Shown in pieces: positions 62,546 through 64,000 of a stretch of DNA of 64,000 bases. Below the pieces are notes generated by a model. The model was given only the letters and a program-made list of their open reading frames with translations, searched no databases and was not told where the DNA came from. Every line of letters begins with the position of its first letter. Position 1 is the stretch's first letter. A program made the position numbers and the translations under genes. Source of the DNA: DAISJI01 sp964559835. Lineage in GTDB: Bacteria; Acidobacteriota; Terriglobia; Terriglobales; Acidobacteriaceae. The stretch covers positions 219,705-283,704 of the forward strand of contig CAZLJE010000001.1 of the NCBI GenBank assembly GCA_964559835.1, written 5' to 3'.

Positions 62546-64000
62546 CTACTTGTGGTTATCGTCAGCTGGAGCGGAAGTACCAGTAATCGTTCTCGTACTC
62601 CCGCCCTTGGCCACCGCATCCGAATCGTGCCCAAACAACTCGGGATGGATGTACGTGCCGCGTTCCGCACCCTTGTCGACTTCGACTTCAATGCGGTGAG
62701 CATTGGCGTAAGCGTCATGCCGGATGCCGGTGACCTGCCATGAGACCTTGGCGTGCGGCTTGCCCCCGCCAATGCGAAAACGATTGCCTGCGATCTCGTT
62801 CGCAATGTAGAGGTTCGGTCCGGGAGCGCCGATCGCCGTCAACTGGTAGCGGTAGTCCTGGTTCAGCGCCTCGAAATAATCGGGAAGTTGGACCCAAGCC
62901 TGGCCGCGCGCATCGAGTACCGTCACGCCGTTGTACACATTCATCATGTCAGGCGATTCGACGAAGGAGTGGTACAGGTATTTATTCGCCGGATCGAGCG
63001 GATGATCGATCTTGAATGTACCGCTGCTCTTGGTCAGCGTTCCATTGACACTCAGGTTGCCGTTGATCGTTGTGGGCCCGCCAAGCTGAACGCTCGTTGT
63101 ACCCCCTTGCTGCGCGTTGACAGCGAAACTGCTCACACTAAAGGTGGCCGTGGATGTATCCAGATGGAACACGCCGCTGGTTCCAGTGGATCCAGTGATG
63201 GTTCCTATGCTGGCGTCGAAAAGCGTCGCCCCAGAGGGCCCTTTGGCTGTCATCACCGTGCCGTTGGGGCTGTTGATGCTTGCCTCAATTGCCTTCGTCC
63301 GACCGGTCGCGTTGGACGCGAAGGCCGCCAGGGCCGTCGCGCGATCATTTGTGGTGCCGGCGCCCGTCTCAACGGCAATCACACCGATACCAGTCGCGGC
63401 GTCGGACCGGCCGGCTACCCCGGCCGTGTAGCCCGTGGCATTGGCGTTGTTGGCATACCCAACCAGCCCGGCCGGAGGCACGTTGGTGAGGGGATCGGGA
63501 TTCGAAGTCAATCCGTTATCGGTATTCGTGCTGGAGAGCACCGTCACCTTCGTCCAGTCCGACCCGCCGCCGGCGACGTCGGCACTGAGAATGACAGGAG
63601 GAGTGAGGGTTCCGCCGCCGCCCGTCACAGCGTTGCACGTCACAGTGCCGTCGGCGTTCACCGTTCCGACCGCACTGCCCGTAGAGCAAGCGCCGCTGAT
63701 CCGTTTCTGCAGATATGTCGTGTCACCGGTTAGCGTGAGCAGCCCGCTTCCGATGCTGCCGGTGATGCCGGCACTCGCGTTGACACCGGTGACGCCAGCC
63801 GTGGTCTGCGTCGTCGCATCCGGGAACATGAAGCCGCCGGACGTGGACTGCACGGTGCCGACCACGGTCAGCGGCGAAGTGGGTTGAGTTGTCCCGATAC
63901 CCACGTTCCCCGATCCGGCGGCCGTCACCAGCGCGTAACGGTTCGTCACCGTACCCGAGCCGCCACCAGCTCCCACCAGTATCCCGTAGTAGGTGCCCAG
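62546..64000 (-). CDS. tail-fibre-like repetitive surface protein (N-terminus beyond window)
   Basis: At least 484 aa; the frame stays open to the right edge, so the N-terminus is missing. It has the motif GNVGIGTTQPTSPLTVVGT, typical of trimeric tail-fibre or peptidase-S74-linked stalks, then Gly/Thr/Ala-rich repeats and a distinct C-terminal domain (YLYHSFVESPDMMNVYNGVT, WVQLPDYFEALNQDYRYQLT, HPELFGHD). There is no S74-type Ser-Lys pair that could be fixed by eye. Probably a secreted or surface fibre. No Cys-rich repeats like the giant lipoprotein. Confidence 0.75.
   Translation of the reverse strand: MGTYYGILVGAGGGSGTVTNRYALVTAAGSGNVGIGTTQPTSPLTVVGTVQSTSGGFMFPDATTQTTAGVTGVNASAGITGSIGSGLLTLTGDTTYLQKRISGACSTGSAVGTVNADGTVTCNAVTGGGGTLTPPVILSADVAGGGSDWTKVTVLSSTNTDNGLTSNPDPLTNVPPAGLVGYANNANATGYTAGVAGRSDAATGIGVIAVETGAGTTNDRATALAAFASNATGRTKAIEASINSPNGTVMTAKGPSGATLFDASIGTITGSTGTSGVFHLDTSTATFSVSSFAVNAQQGGTTSVQLGGPTTINGNLSVNGTLTKSSGTFKIDHPLDPANKYLYHSFVESPDMMNVYNGVTVLDARGQAWVQLPDYFEALNQDYRYQLTAIGAPGPNLYIANEIAGNRFRIGGGKPHAKVSWQVTGIRHDAYANAHRIEVEVDKGAERGTYIHPELFGHDSDAVAKGGSTRTITGTSAPADDNHK

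Noticed and set aside
1..64000. tRNA genes, rRNA, transposases or integrases
   Set aside because: None recognised on either strand; no anticodon-arm/TTCGA-type sequence or DDE/Tyr-recombinase protein was seen.

Overview
The window looks like chromosomal DNA from an Acidobacteriota (Terriglobia-like) bacterium. The reasons are moderately high G+C, no visible plasmid, phage or IS genes, PEP-CTERM proteins with an exosortase, many UpxY/Wza/Wzc/BY-kinase style exopolysaccharide (EPS) genes, and large repetitive secreted proteins with choice-of-anchor-D and fibronectin III domains. The taxonomic call is an inference from gene content. No tRNA, rRNA, CRISPR array or IS element was recognised.

Layout. 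1-2.5 kb: end of an acyl-CoA synthetase gene, a ferritin-like DUF892 protein and a GtrA-type membrane protein. 2.5-5.4 kb: a LuxR-type regulator divergent from a secreted FN3 protein, then rmlB. 5.4-13.9 kb: exosortase substrates and accessories, namely three PEP-CTERM proteins (plus a decayed fourth C-terminus), an ExeA-like ATPase, a long TPR lipoprotein and a stand-alone NtrC-type AAA+ regulator. 13.95-42.97 kb: about 29 kb of co-directional EPS genes. An UpxY/NusG-like antiterminator comes first, followed by Wza-like export protein, outer-membrane barrel, Wzc-like chain-length protein, BY-kinase, priming sugar transferase, a nucleotide-sugar module (oxidoreductase, UDP-sugar dehydrogenase, acetyltransferase, aminotransferase), glycosyltransferases, an asparagine-synthase-like amidotransferase, deacetylase, FemAB and GNAT transferases, a secreted beta-helix protein, O-antigen-ligase-like polymerase, flippase and a final acyltransferase. 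A terminator closes this run. 43.3-52.8 kb: one giant (about 2960 aa) cysteine-rich repeat lipoprotein on the minus strand with a small FN3 protein upstream. 52.9-54.4 kb: DoxX and DUF4184 membrane proteins. 54.5-62.4 kb: a second EPS/exosortase block with UDP-GlcNAc 2-epimerase, a deacetylase, a membrane PAS protein, the exosortase, a second FemAB, a second UDP-glucose dehydrogenase and UDP-glucuronate decarboxylase. 62.5-64 kb: C-terminal part of a tail-fibre-like surface protein running off the window.

How it fits together. The genes can make and export a complex acidic polysaccharide with amidated or acetylated sugars and probably xylose, and can anchor or sort PEP-CTERM proteins through the exosortase. 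By eye, sequences with sigma-54 (-24/-12) spacing precede all three PEP-CTERM genes, the TPR lipoprotein gene and the AAA+ regulator gene. A long palindrome lies midway between the two divergent members of that set. The nearby AAA+ regulator, however, lacks a recognisable GAFTGA loop. This possible regulon, the giant 29-module lipoprotein and the unassigned 374-aa protein inside the EPS operon are the parts most worth following up.
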